A stretch of DNA of 64,000 bases from RGIG1995 sp045652425 (GTDB lineage Bacteria > Bacillota > Clostridia > Oscillospirales > CAG-272). The position numbers were made by a program, and so were the translations under genes. A model generated the notes under the pieces. The model was not told where the DNA came from. It did not search any database and saw only the letters and a list, made by a program, of their open reading frames with translations. Below are positions 1 to 7,691 of the stretch, piece by piece. Position 1 is the first letter of the stretch, and every line of letters starts with the position of its first letter. Where the stretch lies: the NCBI GenBank assembly GCA_045652425.1, contig JAZRUG010000048.1, positions 1 through 64,000 of the forward strand, given 5' to 3'.

Positions 1-141
1 TGAAAAGTTGGAAGAATACATACATTACTACAACAACGAGAGAATATCTCTAAAATTAAAAGGAATGAGCCCAGTTGAATACCGAGCTCATTCACAAGCT
101 ATTTAATATTTAATTTTGTCTAAATTTTTGGGGTCACTTCA
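1..141 (+). mobile_element. Right end of an IS3-family (IS150-like) insertion sequence
   Basis: The element enters from the left window edge. It comprises the last codons of an IS3-type transposase followed by a T/G-rich tail ending GGGGTCACTTCA at 130-141, which reads TGAAGTGACCCC on the other strand, the kind of terminal inverted repeat seen in the IS150 group. The host sequence resumes at 142 with TCAGCGGGG, which is the loop and right arm of a terminator hairpin also present intact at 262-285, so the insertion is inside a terminator loop. The left end and target duplication are outside the window. Confidence 0.7.
2..106 (+). CDS. IS3-family transposase, C-terminal fragment (cut by window edge)
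   Basis: An open frame enters from the left edge and stops at TAA 104-106. The visible 34 residues include YYNNERIS and GMSPVEYR, the typical end of the rve integrase domain of IS3/IS150 OrfB proteins (H-Y-N-x-x-R ... L-x-x-x-x-P-x-x-Y/F-R). The catalytic DDE residues would lie upstream of the window, so activity cannot be judged. The adjacent terminal repeat at 130-141 fits its being the end of the same element. Confidence 0.75.
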   Translation, partial: EKLEEYIHYYNNERISLKLKGMSPVEYRAHSQAI

Positions 142-181
142 TCAGCGGGGGGAGTTTGAATATTAAACTAAAAATATAATA

Positions 182-254
182 TTAGTTACATTCAGCAGTA
201 AGAGGATCTGCAAGATTTTTAAGGAGGAACAATCTTCCGGGCATTGTAGGTATA
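182..254 (-). pseudogene. 3' remnant of a paralogue of the NagB-like gene at 312-1262
   Basis: On the minus strand this segment reads IPTMPGRLFLLKNLADPLTA plus ECN and a stop. It matches the last 24 codons of the neighbouring NagB-like gene (MPTMPGRLFFLEDLAGPLTA then ECN) with an exact offset of 130 bases. There are both silent and amino acid differences (FFLED versus FLLKN, AG versus AD). Similarity continues through the 3' untranslated stretch and half of the terminator, and stops abruptly at 255. It is best explained as the tail of a former tandem duplicate whose 5' part was deleted, with the IS landing in its terminator. It has no start and is not expected to be translated. Confidence 0.75.
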
Positions 255-285
255 AAAAATATCTCCCCCGCGTCAGCGGGGGAGA
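252..285 (-). terminator. Rho-independent terminator of the NagB-like operon
   Basis: Ten-base-pair perfect stem (TCTCCCCCGC / GCGGGGGAGA) with loop GTCA at 262-285, followed on the minus strand by a run of Ts (plus-strand A-tract 254-260). It sits 27 bases after the stop at 312. Confidence 0.85.
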
Positions 286-311
286 GTGAATATTAAACTA
301 AAAATGTAATA

Positions 312-1262
312 TTAGTTACATTCAGCAGTAAGAGGACCTGCAAGGTCTTCAAGGAAGAACAATCTTCCGGGCATTGTAGGCATATAGCTGGAAGGAATCC
401 ATCTTGTAGGACCGTGACGGAGAGTCATCCAGAAGCTCATACCCTGCCACTGCATACCACGATTGAATACGCCGTCGCATCCACCGATGATATAATCTGC
501 CTGCAAGAAGAGGCCGGGGCCTATTGTGTTTGCGCGGCAAGGAACGAGGGGAGTACGTGACTTAAAGCTTGTGATAGCGTTCTGTTCGATTGTAAGGGGA
601 TGGAGCTTAGCGCCTATACGATAGCACTGCTTCTTCCATTCTTCATCTGTAGCAAATTCTGCCGCAAACTGGGGTTCCCAGAAAGCGATATGGCACATTC
701 TGCCTATACCGAATACGAGGATGAGTTTTGCGCCTTCAGCTTTGAGGGCTGCAATCTTTTCGGGATATGTAGGAAGGTTATCTTTTGTTGCAAAGTTTCT
801 CTGATCCTTAGGTATTGTGTATTCACCGAGGGGATTGAAGAATGCATCTTCCATAGCACACTGGAATGCTGCTTTGTTGGTAGAGGGAAGTGTGTTGCCT
901 TCGCTGTCTGCCCATTCGTCCATATTGAATGTATAAACGTGATCGCACTTAACTTTCCACTCTTTGAGGAAGTAAACTGCCCATTTGTACATACCCATAG
1001 GACCTACAGGGAGAATGAAGGCGATCTTTTCGCCTGCTTCTTTTGCTTCTTTGATCTTGAGAGCAATTTCGTGACCCATAAGTGTGTCGAATGCATAAAT
1101 GTTATCGCACTTTACGGGAGTAAAATCTTTGTGCCAGAAAGGCTGGGGCTCTGTAGCTGCTTCGGGAGCAAAATCCATACACTTGTTGATTTTGTCAAAA
1201 TCCCAACCTGCAGGGTAGAAGCCTTCGAGTAATGAACCTTTAACGGTTGACATGAAATCCAT
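312..1262 (-). CDS. NagB-like sugar-phosphate isomerase/deaminase family protein with altered active site
   Basis: The 316-residue protein belongs to the glucosamine-6-phosphate deaminase/6-phosphogluconolactonase superfamily. Landmarks are NMDEW at about 113-117 (NMDEY in NagB, general base Asp) and GIGRMCHIAFWEP at 185-197, which aligns with GxGxDGHIAFNEP. The His (H191) and Glu (E196) of the NagB catalytic relay are kept, but the Asp is Met189 and the following Gly is Cys190. The phosphate loop is PVGPMG rather than the usual T/S-G-x-T/S. A normal deaminase reaction is therefore doubtful, and the protein may act on another substrate or be regulatory. AGGAGG lies a few bases before the ATG. 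It is the second gene of a two-gene unit after the LmbE-like deacetylase, 47 bases apart. Confidence 0.75.
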   Translation of the reverse strand: MDFMSTVKGSLLEGFYPAGWDFDKINKCMDFAPEAATEPQPFWHKDFTPVKCDNIYAFDTLMGHEIALKIKEAKEAGEKIAFILPVGPMGMYKWAVYFLKEWKVKCDHVYTFNMDEWADSEGNTLPSTNKAAFQCAMEDAFFNPLGEYTIPKDQRNFATKDNLPTYPEKIAALKAEGAKLILVFGIGRMCHIAFWEPQFAAEFATDEEWKKQCYRIGAKLHPLTIEQNAITSFKSRTPLVPCRANTIGPGLFLQADYIIGGCDGVFNRGMQWQGMSFWMTLRHGPTRWIPSSYMPTMPGRLFFLEDLAGPLTAECN

Positions 1263-1309
1263 ATTTAATGAACCTCCTAAATGTTATATTAAAAATTTAT
1301 TTTGATTAC

Positions 1310-2023
1310 TTAGGGAAGAAGTGTGCCGGGAACAACCTTGGGCCAGAAGTTACATTTTGTGAAGCCTTCTGCATAAGCTACGCCGCACTGGAGACCACGG
1401 AACGCTGCGCATGTTTTAACGAATTCGGTGAAGTCGATGTGGTCATGCTCGAGCATCCATTTGATCTGGCTTTCGTGGCAGTTGAGCATTTCGAGTTTAA
1501 GGTCAATAAACTCAGAAATATCAACATATTCGGTGGGAACGGTTCCAACGCCGCCTACTGTATCCATGTAATAAATAGGAACAACCTTTGCGGGTTTGCC
1601 GCCTGCTGCCTGAACTGCGGGATAGTGGGGAACACTTGCTGCGAAAGAAGCGTCGAATACCAACTGGCTTACTGCGTTGTGGTCGGGCATATAGTCGTTG
1701 GGGCAGTGTGTGATGATGACATCGGGCTGTTCTTCGGCGATGAGTGTCGTCATCATATCTCTCTGTTCTTTGTTATCGCCGTAGGGGAGAAGATCTCCGA
1801 TGTTGAGTGTTCTAACGGGAATACCTGCGAGAGAGCCTGCTTTTCTTGCTTCTTCAATTCTCATTTTTCCGAGTTCGTCGGGTTCGATAATAACATGGCC
1901 GAGGTTGCCGTTGCATACGTGAACAGCTGTAACTTCGTGACCGAGTTTTTTATATTTTGCGAGTGTGCCTGCGCATCCGATTTCAAGGTCATCGGGATGG
2001 CAACCGATTGCTAATACTTTCAT
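1310..2023 (-). CDS. LmbE/PIG-L family N-acetylglucosaminyl-type deacetylase
   Basis: Zinc-dependent deacetylase fold of 237 residues. The start MKVLAIGCHPDDLEIGC carries the metal motif HPDD (H9, D11, D12), and CPNDYMPDHNAV supplies the third ligand H115, as in MshB/BshB/PIG-L proteins that deacetylate GlcNAc-linked substrates. I use the ATG at 2021-2023, which has GGAG ten bases upstream and begins exactly at the conserved fold start; an in-frame ATG at 2077 would add 18 atypical residues. No signal peptide is present, so it is cytoplasmic. Being co-transcribed with a NagB-like protein, it probably serves amino-sugar breakdown or a related sugar-conjugate pathway (inference). Confidence 0.85.
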   Translation of the reverse strand: MKVLAIGCHPDDLEIGCAGTLAKYKKLGHEVTAVHVCNGNLGHVIIEPDELGKMRIEEARKAGSLAGIPVRTLNIGDLLPYGDNKEQRDMMTTLIAEEQPDVIITHCPNDYMPDHNAVSQLVFDASFAASVPHYPAVQAAGGKPAKVVPIYYMDTVGGVGTVPTEYVDISEFIDLKLEMLNCHESQIKWMLEHDHIDFTEFVKTCAAFRGLQCGVAYAEGFTKCNFWPKVVPGTLLP

Positions 2024-2057
2024 TTTCTTACATCTCCGTACATGATTTTTTTTGGAA

Positions 2058-2078
2058 ATTGTACGTGTTTCGTACAAT
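2058..2078. promoter_or_regulatory. Inverted repeat, candidate repressor operator
   Basis: ATTGTACG - 5 bases - CGTACAAT, a perfect 8-bp inverted repeat just downstream of the predicted -10 box of the LmbE/NagB-like operon. Its position around +10 to +30 fits a roadblock-type operator, for example of a GntR-like sugar regulator (inference). Confidence 0.5.
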
Positions 2079-2094
2079 ACTGTATCCTCTTATT

Positions 2095-2123
2095 ATGATA
2101 CACCACCTTTAGGGGGATGTCAA
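2095..2123 (-). promoter_or_regulatory. Sigma-A promoter of the LmbE/NagB-like operon
   Basis: On the minus strand TTGACA (2118-2123), 17-base spacer, TATCAT (2095-2100). It is followed by the inverted repeat at 2058-2078 and then the start at 2023. Confidence 0.7.
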
Positions 2124-2224
2124 GGATATTTAGTCAATTTGCTTCCTGTTTTATGCTAAAAAGGTATAAAAAAGAGTTTTAAAATAATATGCGATTATTT
2201 TCCAAAATAAAAAAATGAAATCTA

Positions 2225-2253
2225 TTGCTTTTTTTTGCGATGTGTGATATACT
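2225..2253 (+). promoter_or_regulatory. Sigma-A promoter of the Wzz-like gene
   Basis: TTGCTT (2225-2230), 17-base spacer, TATACT (2248-2253), 43 bases before the chosen ATG. An upstream AAAATAAT-5-ATTATTTT inverted repeat at about 2180-2200 may be regulatory. Confidence 0.55.
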
Positions 2254-2296
2254 GAATAAATGTAAAGATTAGAGTTTTGATGAGATGAGGGACGTT

Positions 2297-3001
2297 ATGG
2301 AATATATAGATTTAAAAGCATATTTCGACAAATTGATCAAAAACTGGATGGTTATTGTGTTGTGTTGTATTATCGGTGCAAGTGCGGCATTTGTTTATTC
2401 AGAGTTTTTTGCGACTCGTATGTACCAATCAAGTGTAAAATTGAGTGTTAGAGAGTCTGACTGGTCGCAGGGGGTAACGTCGGGTGGTGTTCAACTTGCG
2501 GGTGAAATGGTTGATAACTGTTTTGTTGTTCTTGAAGATGATGTTATGTTTGAAAGAGTGGCTAAACTTGTTAACCAGGAAGTTGGAGTTAACTATTCCG
2601 CAAAAAAGATAAAGAGTTGGGTGTCGTATTCCCGTGTGGAAGAATCTGTATTCTTTGTGGTTAACGTAAGAACTCCTGATCCGGAACTTTCGGCTGTTAT
2701 ATGCAATGCTGTGGTTGCTATAGCTCCCGAAATAATTGTTGAGTACGTAGCGAATATCCCGGTCATTCCTGTAGATGATGCGAAAATTAATTATAATCCT
2801 GTTTCGCCCAATACTTACAGAAATGTATTTTTTGGCTTGCTTGCCGGTATTGTTTTGAGTTGCGGAGCTTTATTCCTTATTGTGTACTTCGATAATACTG
2901 TTAATGATGAAGAGAAATTGAAGGAAAGGTACGATGTATCGGTTCTTGGGGTTGTTCCTGATGTCAACAAACCTTCTAAAAAGTATGCTTATATAAAATA
3001 A
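2297..3001 (+). CDS. Wzz/YveK-type polysaccharide chain-length (kinase-modulator) membrane protein
   Basis: A 234-residue protein with the architecture of polysaccharide co-polymerases of Gram-positive bacteria. After MEYIDLKAYFDKLIKNW comes a first membrane helix (about residues 19-38), then an extracytoplasmic domain, a proline-containing NPVSPNTYRN segment and a second helix (about 178-199). The cytoplasmic tail VLGVVPDV is typical of proteins that activate a BY-kinase. The ATG at 2297 is preferred because GATGAGGGA lies 5-8 bases upstream; an ATG at 2285 is in frame. No kinase or glycosyltransferase genes follow and a terminator comes immediately, so it is an orphan here and its partner kinase must be elsewhere. 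Confidence 0.8.
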   Translation: MEYIDLKAYFDKLIKNWMVIVLCCIIGASAAFVYSEFFATRMYQSSVKLSVRESDWSQGVTSGGVQLAGEMVDNCFVVLEDDVMFERVAKLVNQEVGVNYSAKKIKSWVSYSRVEESVFFVVNVRTPDPELSAVICNAVVAIAPEIIVEYVANIPVIPVDDAKINYNPVSPNTYRNVFFGLLAGIVLSCGALFLIVYFDNTVNDEEKLKERYDVSVLGVVPDVNKPSKKYAYIK

Positions 3002-3011
3002 ATAGGTGTAG

Positions 3012-3047
3012 AAAAACACACGCTTTTTAAAAGTGTGTGTTTTTTTG
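3012..3047 (+). terminator. Terminator of the Wzz-like gene
   Basis: Stem AAAACACAC / GTGTGTGTTTT followed by a T-run, starting 11 bases after the stop codon. Confidence 0.8.
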
Positions 3048-3061
3048 TGTGTATTTGAAAG

Positions 3062-3091
3062 TAAAAATGCCGTCTTCGACCGAAGACGGCA
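3062..3091 (-). terminator. Terminator of rpsT
   Basis: On the minus strand TGCCGTCTTCG / CGAAGACGGCA with a two-base centre and a TTTTT tail (plus-strand AAAAA at 3063-3067), 12 bases after the rpsT stop. Confidence 0.85.
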
Positions 3092-3102
3092 TAATCATTT
3101 AC

Positions 3103-3369
3103 TTACGCATTCAATGAGTTAAGCTTACGAGTGAACTGGCTCTTTTTGCGAGCTGCGGTGTTCTTGTGGAGAAGACCTTGAGCAACTGCCTTGTCGAGCT
3201 TTTTAACAGTAGCCTTGTAAGTTTCTGCTGCAACTTCTTTTTCGCCTGCTTCAAGTGCTGCTTCGTATTTCTTTATGGAAGTCTTGAGAGCAGTCTTAAG
3301 CATCTTATTCTGTAAGGTTTTAGCCTCGATAGTTTTAACGCGCTTCTTTGCGGACTTAATGTTAGGCAT
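3103..3369 (-). CDS. rpsT: 30S ribosomal protein S20
   Basis: Eighty-eight residues, the usual length. The start MPNIKSAKKRVKTIEAKTLQ and the end HKNTAARKKSQFTRKLNSL are the S20 hallmarks: a very basic helical-bundle protein that binds 16S rRNA helices 9 and 44. AGGAGGTG precedes the ATG. It is monocistronic, with its own promoter and terminator, convergent with the Wzz-like gene. Confidence 0.97.
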   Translation of the reverse strand: MPNIKSAKKRVKTIEAKTLQNKMLKTALKTSIKKYEAALEAGEKEVAAETYKATVKKLDKAVAQGLLHKNTAARKKSQFTRKLNSLNA

Positions 3370-3413
3370 CTATTTCACCTCCTGAAAAAATCTAATACAT
3401 CTATCATTTCCTT

Positions 3414-3442
3414 ATATTAGCACACTTTGCTTGAAAAATCAA
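3414..3442 (-). promoter_or_regulatory. Probable promoter of rpsT
   Basis: On the minus strand TTGATT (3437-3442), 17-base spacer, TAATAT (3414-3419), 45 bases before the start codon. Confidence 0.45.
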
Positions 3443-3518
3443 CCCCTTTTTTTAATTTTTTCTTTATTTTTTGAAATATTAAATTTTTGTTAACTTTTTT
3501 TGTGTTGTGTGAATGGAC

Positions 3519-3547
3519 TTGACAAATTATGTAAAAAATGATACCAT
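3519..3547 (+). promoter_or_regulatory. Sigma-A promoter of rpoBC
   Basis: TTGACA (3519-3524), 17-base spacer, TACCAT (3542-3547). It drives rpoB across a leader of about 270 bases. Confidence 0.7.
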
Positions 3548-3554
3548 ATTATAC

Positions 3555-3822
3555 TGCAGTACCAGCGTTGTGATGAGCAATGGATAAAAACGCAAGTAGT
3601 GCAAAAAACAAGGAAGAATGCTGCTTTTTTTAAAAAAAGCGGTTCCAAAATAATGAATGTTTAGGACATACCACTGGATTTCCGTGGCCTATATTCTTTG
3701 ATTTTTTCGCAGCTTATAATTCGGCTGTAACCAGCATGCCGTAGGGGTAGTGAACGAAAAAAAGAGTGTAGGACAGGGGGACTTTTTGGTATGCCTATTA
3801 ATTTGAATGGAGTGATTGTTGC
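3555..3822 (+). promoter_or_regulatory. Long structured leader of rpoB
   Basis: About 270 untranslated bases lie between the promoter and rpoB. ACATACCA at about 3665-3672 can pair with TGGTATG at about 3787-3794, closing a domain that holds smaller hairpins such as CCAC...GTGG (about 3671-3688) and CGGCTG...CAG/CCG near 3722-3742. An A/T-rich palindrome GCTTTTTTT/AAAAAAAGC lies at 3623-3640. No start-codon frame of note lies on the plus strand. It is not an obvious L10 leader by eye because no rplJL follows. Regulatory function is inferred from length and pairing only. Confidence 0.45.
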
Positions 3823-6800
3823 ATGGTCAAGCCCCATAAGCTTGGTACAAATGTCAGAATGAGTTTTTCGAAGATCGATGAAACACTCGATATGCCGAAC
3901 CTCATTGAAGTGCAGAAAAAGTCCTATCAATGGTTTTTAGAAGAAGGTTTGAAGGAAGTATTGCGTGACGTGTCCCCTATTGTTGACTACTCTGGCAATA
4001 TTTACATTGAATTTGTAGACTATACCGTTGAGCCAACCCCCAAATACCCTGTAGAAGAGTGTAAAGAAAGAGATGTTAACTACGCTGTTCCTTTGAGAGT
4101 TACCGTACGTATGTATAATAAGGAAACAGGTGAAGTTATCGACAAGAACGTATTTATGGGTGATTTTCCCCTTATGACAGATAACGGTACTTTCGTTATC
4201 AATGGTGCTGAGAGAGTTATCGTTTCTCAGATCGTACGTTCTCCCGGTATGTACTATGATAGTTCTATTGATAAAACGGGTAAGAAGCTTTACACGGCGA
4301 CTGTAATTCCTTACCGTGGTGCATGGCTTGAATACGAAACTGATGCGAATGATGTTTTCTATGTTCGTATTGATAAAAACCGTAAGATTCCCGTAACTAT
4401 TCTTATCCGTGCTTTAGGTATTGAGAGCGATGCAGAAATCAAGGCTTATTTTGGTGAGGATCCCAAGATTGTACAGACTCTTGAAAAAGACGGTATGAAT
4501 CAGGAAGCTCAGAAGAACGGTACTACCGTTGGTGATGAAGCTTTGAAAGAAATCTATAAAAAGCTTCGTCCCGGTGAACCTCCGTTGGTTGAAAGCGCTC
4601 AGATTCTTATAAATAATCTTTTCTTTGATCCCAAACGTTATGACCTTGCAAACGTAGGTAGATATAAGTTTGATAAGAAGATGGGTATTGCGAAGAGAAT
4701 AGTAGGAAAGACTCTTGCTCAGGCAGTAGTTAGTCCCATTACCGGCGAACTTCTTTATGATGCGGGCGCTTACGTTACTCGCGAAATAGCTGACCTTATT
4801 GAAAAGGCGGGGGTAAATGAAGTTACTATTTACGTTGAAGAAGAACGTGCTATTAAAGTTTTCTCTAACGGTATGGTATATCCCGAAACAGTATTCGGTT
4901 TTGACCTCAAAGAAGCAGGTATAAACGAGAAGGCAAGACTTTCCGTGTTGCTTGAGATTGCTGAAAACTGCGAAGGCGATAAGGATAAGATTATTGAAGA
5001 GGCTAAGGCGAGAATTGCAGAGCTTTGTCCTAAGCATATAACTAAGGATGATATTTTTGCATCCATTAACTACCTCATCGGACTTGCTCATGATATTGGC
5101 AGTGTTGATGATATTGACCATTTGGGTAACCGTAGACTTCGTTGCGTAGGTGAACTTCTTCAGAACCAGCTCAGAATCGGTTTCTCGCGTATGGACAAGA
5201 TAGTTAAGGAAAGAATGACTATTCAGGACAACGATACTCTCAGTCCTGAAAACCTCATTAATATAAGACCTGTTGTAACCGCTATCCGCGAGTTCTTCGG
5301 TTCTTCTCCCTTGTCTCAGTTTATGGACCAGAATAACCCCTTGGCTGAACTTACGCATAAGCGTCGTTTGTCGGCTCTCGGTCCGGGCGGTCTTTCCAGA
5401 GACCGTGCATCCTTCGAGGTTCGTGACGTTCACTATACTCACTACGGCAGAGTGTGTCCTATCGAAACCCCTGAAGGTCCTAACATCGGTTTGATTTCTT
5501 ACCTTTCAACCTATGCAAGAATCAATGATTACGGTTTTATTGAAGCGCCTTACAGACGTATTGATAAAGAAACGGGCAAGGTTCTTGATGAAGTTGAGTA
5601 TATGACTGCTGACGTTGAAGATAATTATACGGTGGTTCAGGCTAACGAGCCTTTGACTGAAGATAACAGATTTGTAAATGAAAGAGTTACAGCAAGACAT
5701 CAGGCTGATATTATTGAAATAGATGCATCTCAGGGCGATTATATGGACGTATCTCCCAAGATGGTTGTATCTGTTGCTACAGCGATGATCCCCTTCCTTG
5801 AAAACGATGACAACTCTCGTGCTCTCATGGGTTCAAACATGCAGAAGCAGGCTGTTCCGTTGTTTGTTACTGACTCTCCTATCGTTGGTACAGGTATGGA
5901 ATACAAAGCTGCTGTTGACTCTGGTGTTGTTGTAGTAGCTAAAGAAGGCGGTCTTGTTGAAAGCGTATGTGCAGACGAAATAGTTATTCGTGCATCAAGC
6001 GGCAGAAAAGACGCTTACCAGCTTGTTAAATTCAAGCGCTCTAACCAGGGCACTTGTATAAACCAGATCCCGATTGTAAAATGCGGTGAGTACGTTGAAG
6101 ACGGACAGGTTATTGCAGACGGTCCCGCAACGGATAAGGGCGAAATCGCTCTCGGTAAAAATGCTCTCATCGGCTTTATGACTTGGGAAGGTTACAACTA
6201 CGAGGACGCTGTTCTTCTTAACGAACGCCTCGTACGCGATGACGTATACACATCAATTCATATAGAAGAATACTCTCACGAATCACGTGATACCAAACTT
6301 GGTCCGGAAGAAATTACTTGCGAAATTCCTAATGTTGGTGCTGACGGTCTTAAAGACCTTACTCCCGAAGGTATCGTAAGAAAGGGTACCGAAGTTAAGG
6401 CCGGAGATATTCTCGTAGGTAAGGTTACACCTAAGGGTGAAACAGACCTTACTGCAGAAGAAAGACTTCTCAGAGCTATTTTCGGTGAAAAGGCAAGAGA
6501 AGTTAGAGATACGTCTCTCAGATTGCCCCACGGAGAATCGGGCGTTGTTGTTGACGTAAAAGTATTCTCAAGAGATAATTCAGATGATCTTCCTCCCGGC
6601 GTAAACAAGGTTGTTAAGGTTTATGTTGCACAGAAGAGAAAGATCTCCGTTGGTGACAAAATGGCGGGACGTCACGGTAATAAGGGTGTCGTTTCCAGAA
6701 TTCTTCCTCCCGAAGATATGCCTTTCCTTCCCGACGGTACTCCTCTTGATATAGTTCTTAACCCTCTGGGCGTTCCTTCCCGAATGAATATCGGTCAGGT

Positions 6801-7674
6801 TCTTGAAGTTCATCTCGGTATGGCTGCAAGAAAACTCGGCTGGAAGGTTATGACTCCCGTATTTGACGGTGCTACTGAAAAAGATATTACAGAATGTCTT
6901 ATTATGGCAGGTCTTTACCGTGACGTTTTGGATAACGAAAACGTTAAGGGTAAACCCTTGTTTGAAGAAGTAGTTACCGAAAGCGGTGCAAAAGATATAA
7001 GAAGACTTGCTGACGAAGAAGTTGCTGACGAAGCGTATTTGAAAGAACTTCACGAAGCAGGCAAACTTAAAGTTGTTGACGGTAAGTCTATTCTTTATGA
7101 TGGCAGAACAGGTGAAGCGTTTGATAACCCCGTTACTGTAGGTGTAATGTATTACCTCAAGCTTCACCACCTTGTTGACGATAAGATTCACGCTCGTTCA
7201 ACAGGTCCTTATGCTCTCGTTACACAGCAGCCTTTGGGCGGTAAAGCTCAGTTCGGCGGTCAGCGTTTCGGTGAAATGGAAGTTTGGGCATTGGAGGCTT
7301 ACGGCGCAGCATACACACTTCAGGAAATTCTTACTGTTAAGTCTGACGACGTTACAGGACGTGTTAAGACTTACGAAGCTATCGTAAAAGGACAGAATAT
7401 CCCTCGTCCGGGTATTCCGGAATCCTTTAAGGTTCTTGTTAAAGAACTTCAGGCTCTTGCTCTTGATGTTTGCGTTCTTGATAAAGACGGAAATGAAATC
7501 GAACTTGCTAAGATAGGCGAGGAAGAGGAAGAGGGCGGATACGTAACCGCTGAAGATGTCGGCGAAAGTGTTGTAACAGATGACGTTATGGATTCTTTCA
7601 CGGAAGAAGACGTTGATGATGATGAATACTTTGACGGCGATGATGATTACGATGACGATTTGGGTGATGACTGA
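3823..7674 (+). CDS. rpoB: DNA-directed RNA polymerase subunit beta
   Basis: The 1283-residue beta subunit of RNA polymerase. It begins VKPHKLGTNVRMSFSKIDETL. The rifampicin pocket FFGSSPLSQFMDQNNPL ... HKRRLSALGPGG at about 491-522 has the sensitive-type residues D502, H512 and S517. The active-centre region HGNKGVVSRILPPEDMP and the C-terminal clamp with FGEMEVWALEAYGA are present. The last 50 residues form an acidic tail rich in Asp and Glu. TGGAG stands ten bases before the ATG. The stop overlaps the first ATG of the rpoC frame by one base (TGATG). Unlike most Bacillota, rplJ-rplL are not upstream; rpsT is divergent instead. Confidence 0.98.
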   Translation: MVKPHKLGTNVRMSFSKIDETLDMPNLIEVQKKSYQWFLEEGLKEVLRDVSPIVDYSGNIYIEFVDYTVEPTPKYPVEECKERDVNYAVPLRVTVRMYNKETGEVIDKNVFMGDFPLMTDNGTFVINGAERVIVSQIVRSPGMYYDSSIDKTGKKLYTATVIPYRGAWLEYETDANDVFYVRIDKNRKIPVTILIRALGIESDAEIKAYFGEDPKIVQTLEKDGMNQEAQKNGTTVGDEALKEIYKKLRPGEPPLVESAQILINNLFFDPKRYDLANVGRYKFDKKMGIAKRIVGKTLAQAVVSPITGELLYDAGAYVTREIADLIEKAGVNEVTIYVEEERAIKVFSNGMVYPETVFGFDLKEAGINEKARLSVLLEIAENCEGDKDKIIEEAKARIAELCPKHITKDDIFASINYLIGLAHDIGSVDDIDHLGNRRLRCVGELLQNQLRIGFSRMDKIVKERMTIQDNDTLSPENLINIRPVVTAIREFFGSSPLSQFMDQNNPLAELTHKRRLSALGPGGLSRDRASFEVRDVHYTHYGRVCPIETPEGPNIGLISYLSTYARINDYGFIEAPYRRIDKETGKVLDEVEYMTADVEDNYTVVQANEPLTEDNRFVNERVTARHQADIIEIDASQGDYMDVSPKMVVSVATAMIPFLENDDNSRALMGSNMQKQAVPLFVTDSPIVGTGMEYKAAVDSGVVVVAKEGGLVESVCADEIVIRASSGRKDAYQLVKFKRSNQGTCINQIPIVKCGEYVEDGQVIADGPATDKGEIALGKNALIGFMTWEGYNYEDAVLLNERLVRDDVYTSIHIEEYSHESRDTKLGPEEITCEIPNVGADGLKDLTPEGIVRKGTEVKAGDILVGKVTPKGETDLTAEERLLRAIFGEKAREVRDTSLRLPHGESGVVVDVKVFSRDNSDDLPPGVNKVVKVYVAQKRKISVGDKMAGRHGNKGVVSRILPPEDMPFLPDGTPLDIVLNPLGVPSRMNIGQVLEVHLGMAARKLGWKVMTPVFDGATEKDITECLIMAGLYRDVLDNENVKGKPLFEEVVTESGAKDIRRLADEEVADEAYLKELHEAGKLKVVDGKSILYDGRTGEAFDNPVTVGVMYYLKLHHLVDDKIHARSTGPYALVTQQPLGGKAQFGGQRFGEMEVWALEAYGAAYTLQEILTVKSDDVTGRVKTYEAIVKGQNIPRPGIPESFKVLVKELQALALDVCVLDKDGNEIELAKIGEEEEEGGYVTAEDVGESVVTDDVMDSFTEEDVDDDEYFDGDDDYDDDLGDD

Positions 7675-7691
7675 TGGAAGGAGAAAAGAAA

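Noticed and set aside
600..2014. Two plus-strand frames (600-1232 and 1268-2014) opposite the NagB-like and LmbE genes
   Set aside because: Cysteine/phenylalanine-rich with no family resemblance; the minus-strand proteins have clear motifs.
3620..3645. A/T-rich palindrome in the rpoB leader as a terminator
   Set aside because: GC content of the stem is too low and the run lies on both arms; not convincing as an attenuator.
5293..5380. Possible rifampicin-resistance substitution in rpoB
   Set aside because: The positions equal to E. coli D516, H526 and S531 are wild type (D502, H512, S517).
4414..5442. 342-residue open frame antisense to rpoB
   Set aside because: Lies wholly inside rpoB on the other strand, without a ribosome binding site or recognisable motifs; open because of codon bias in the real gene.
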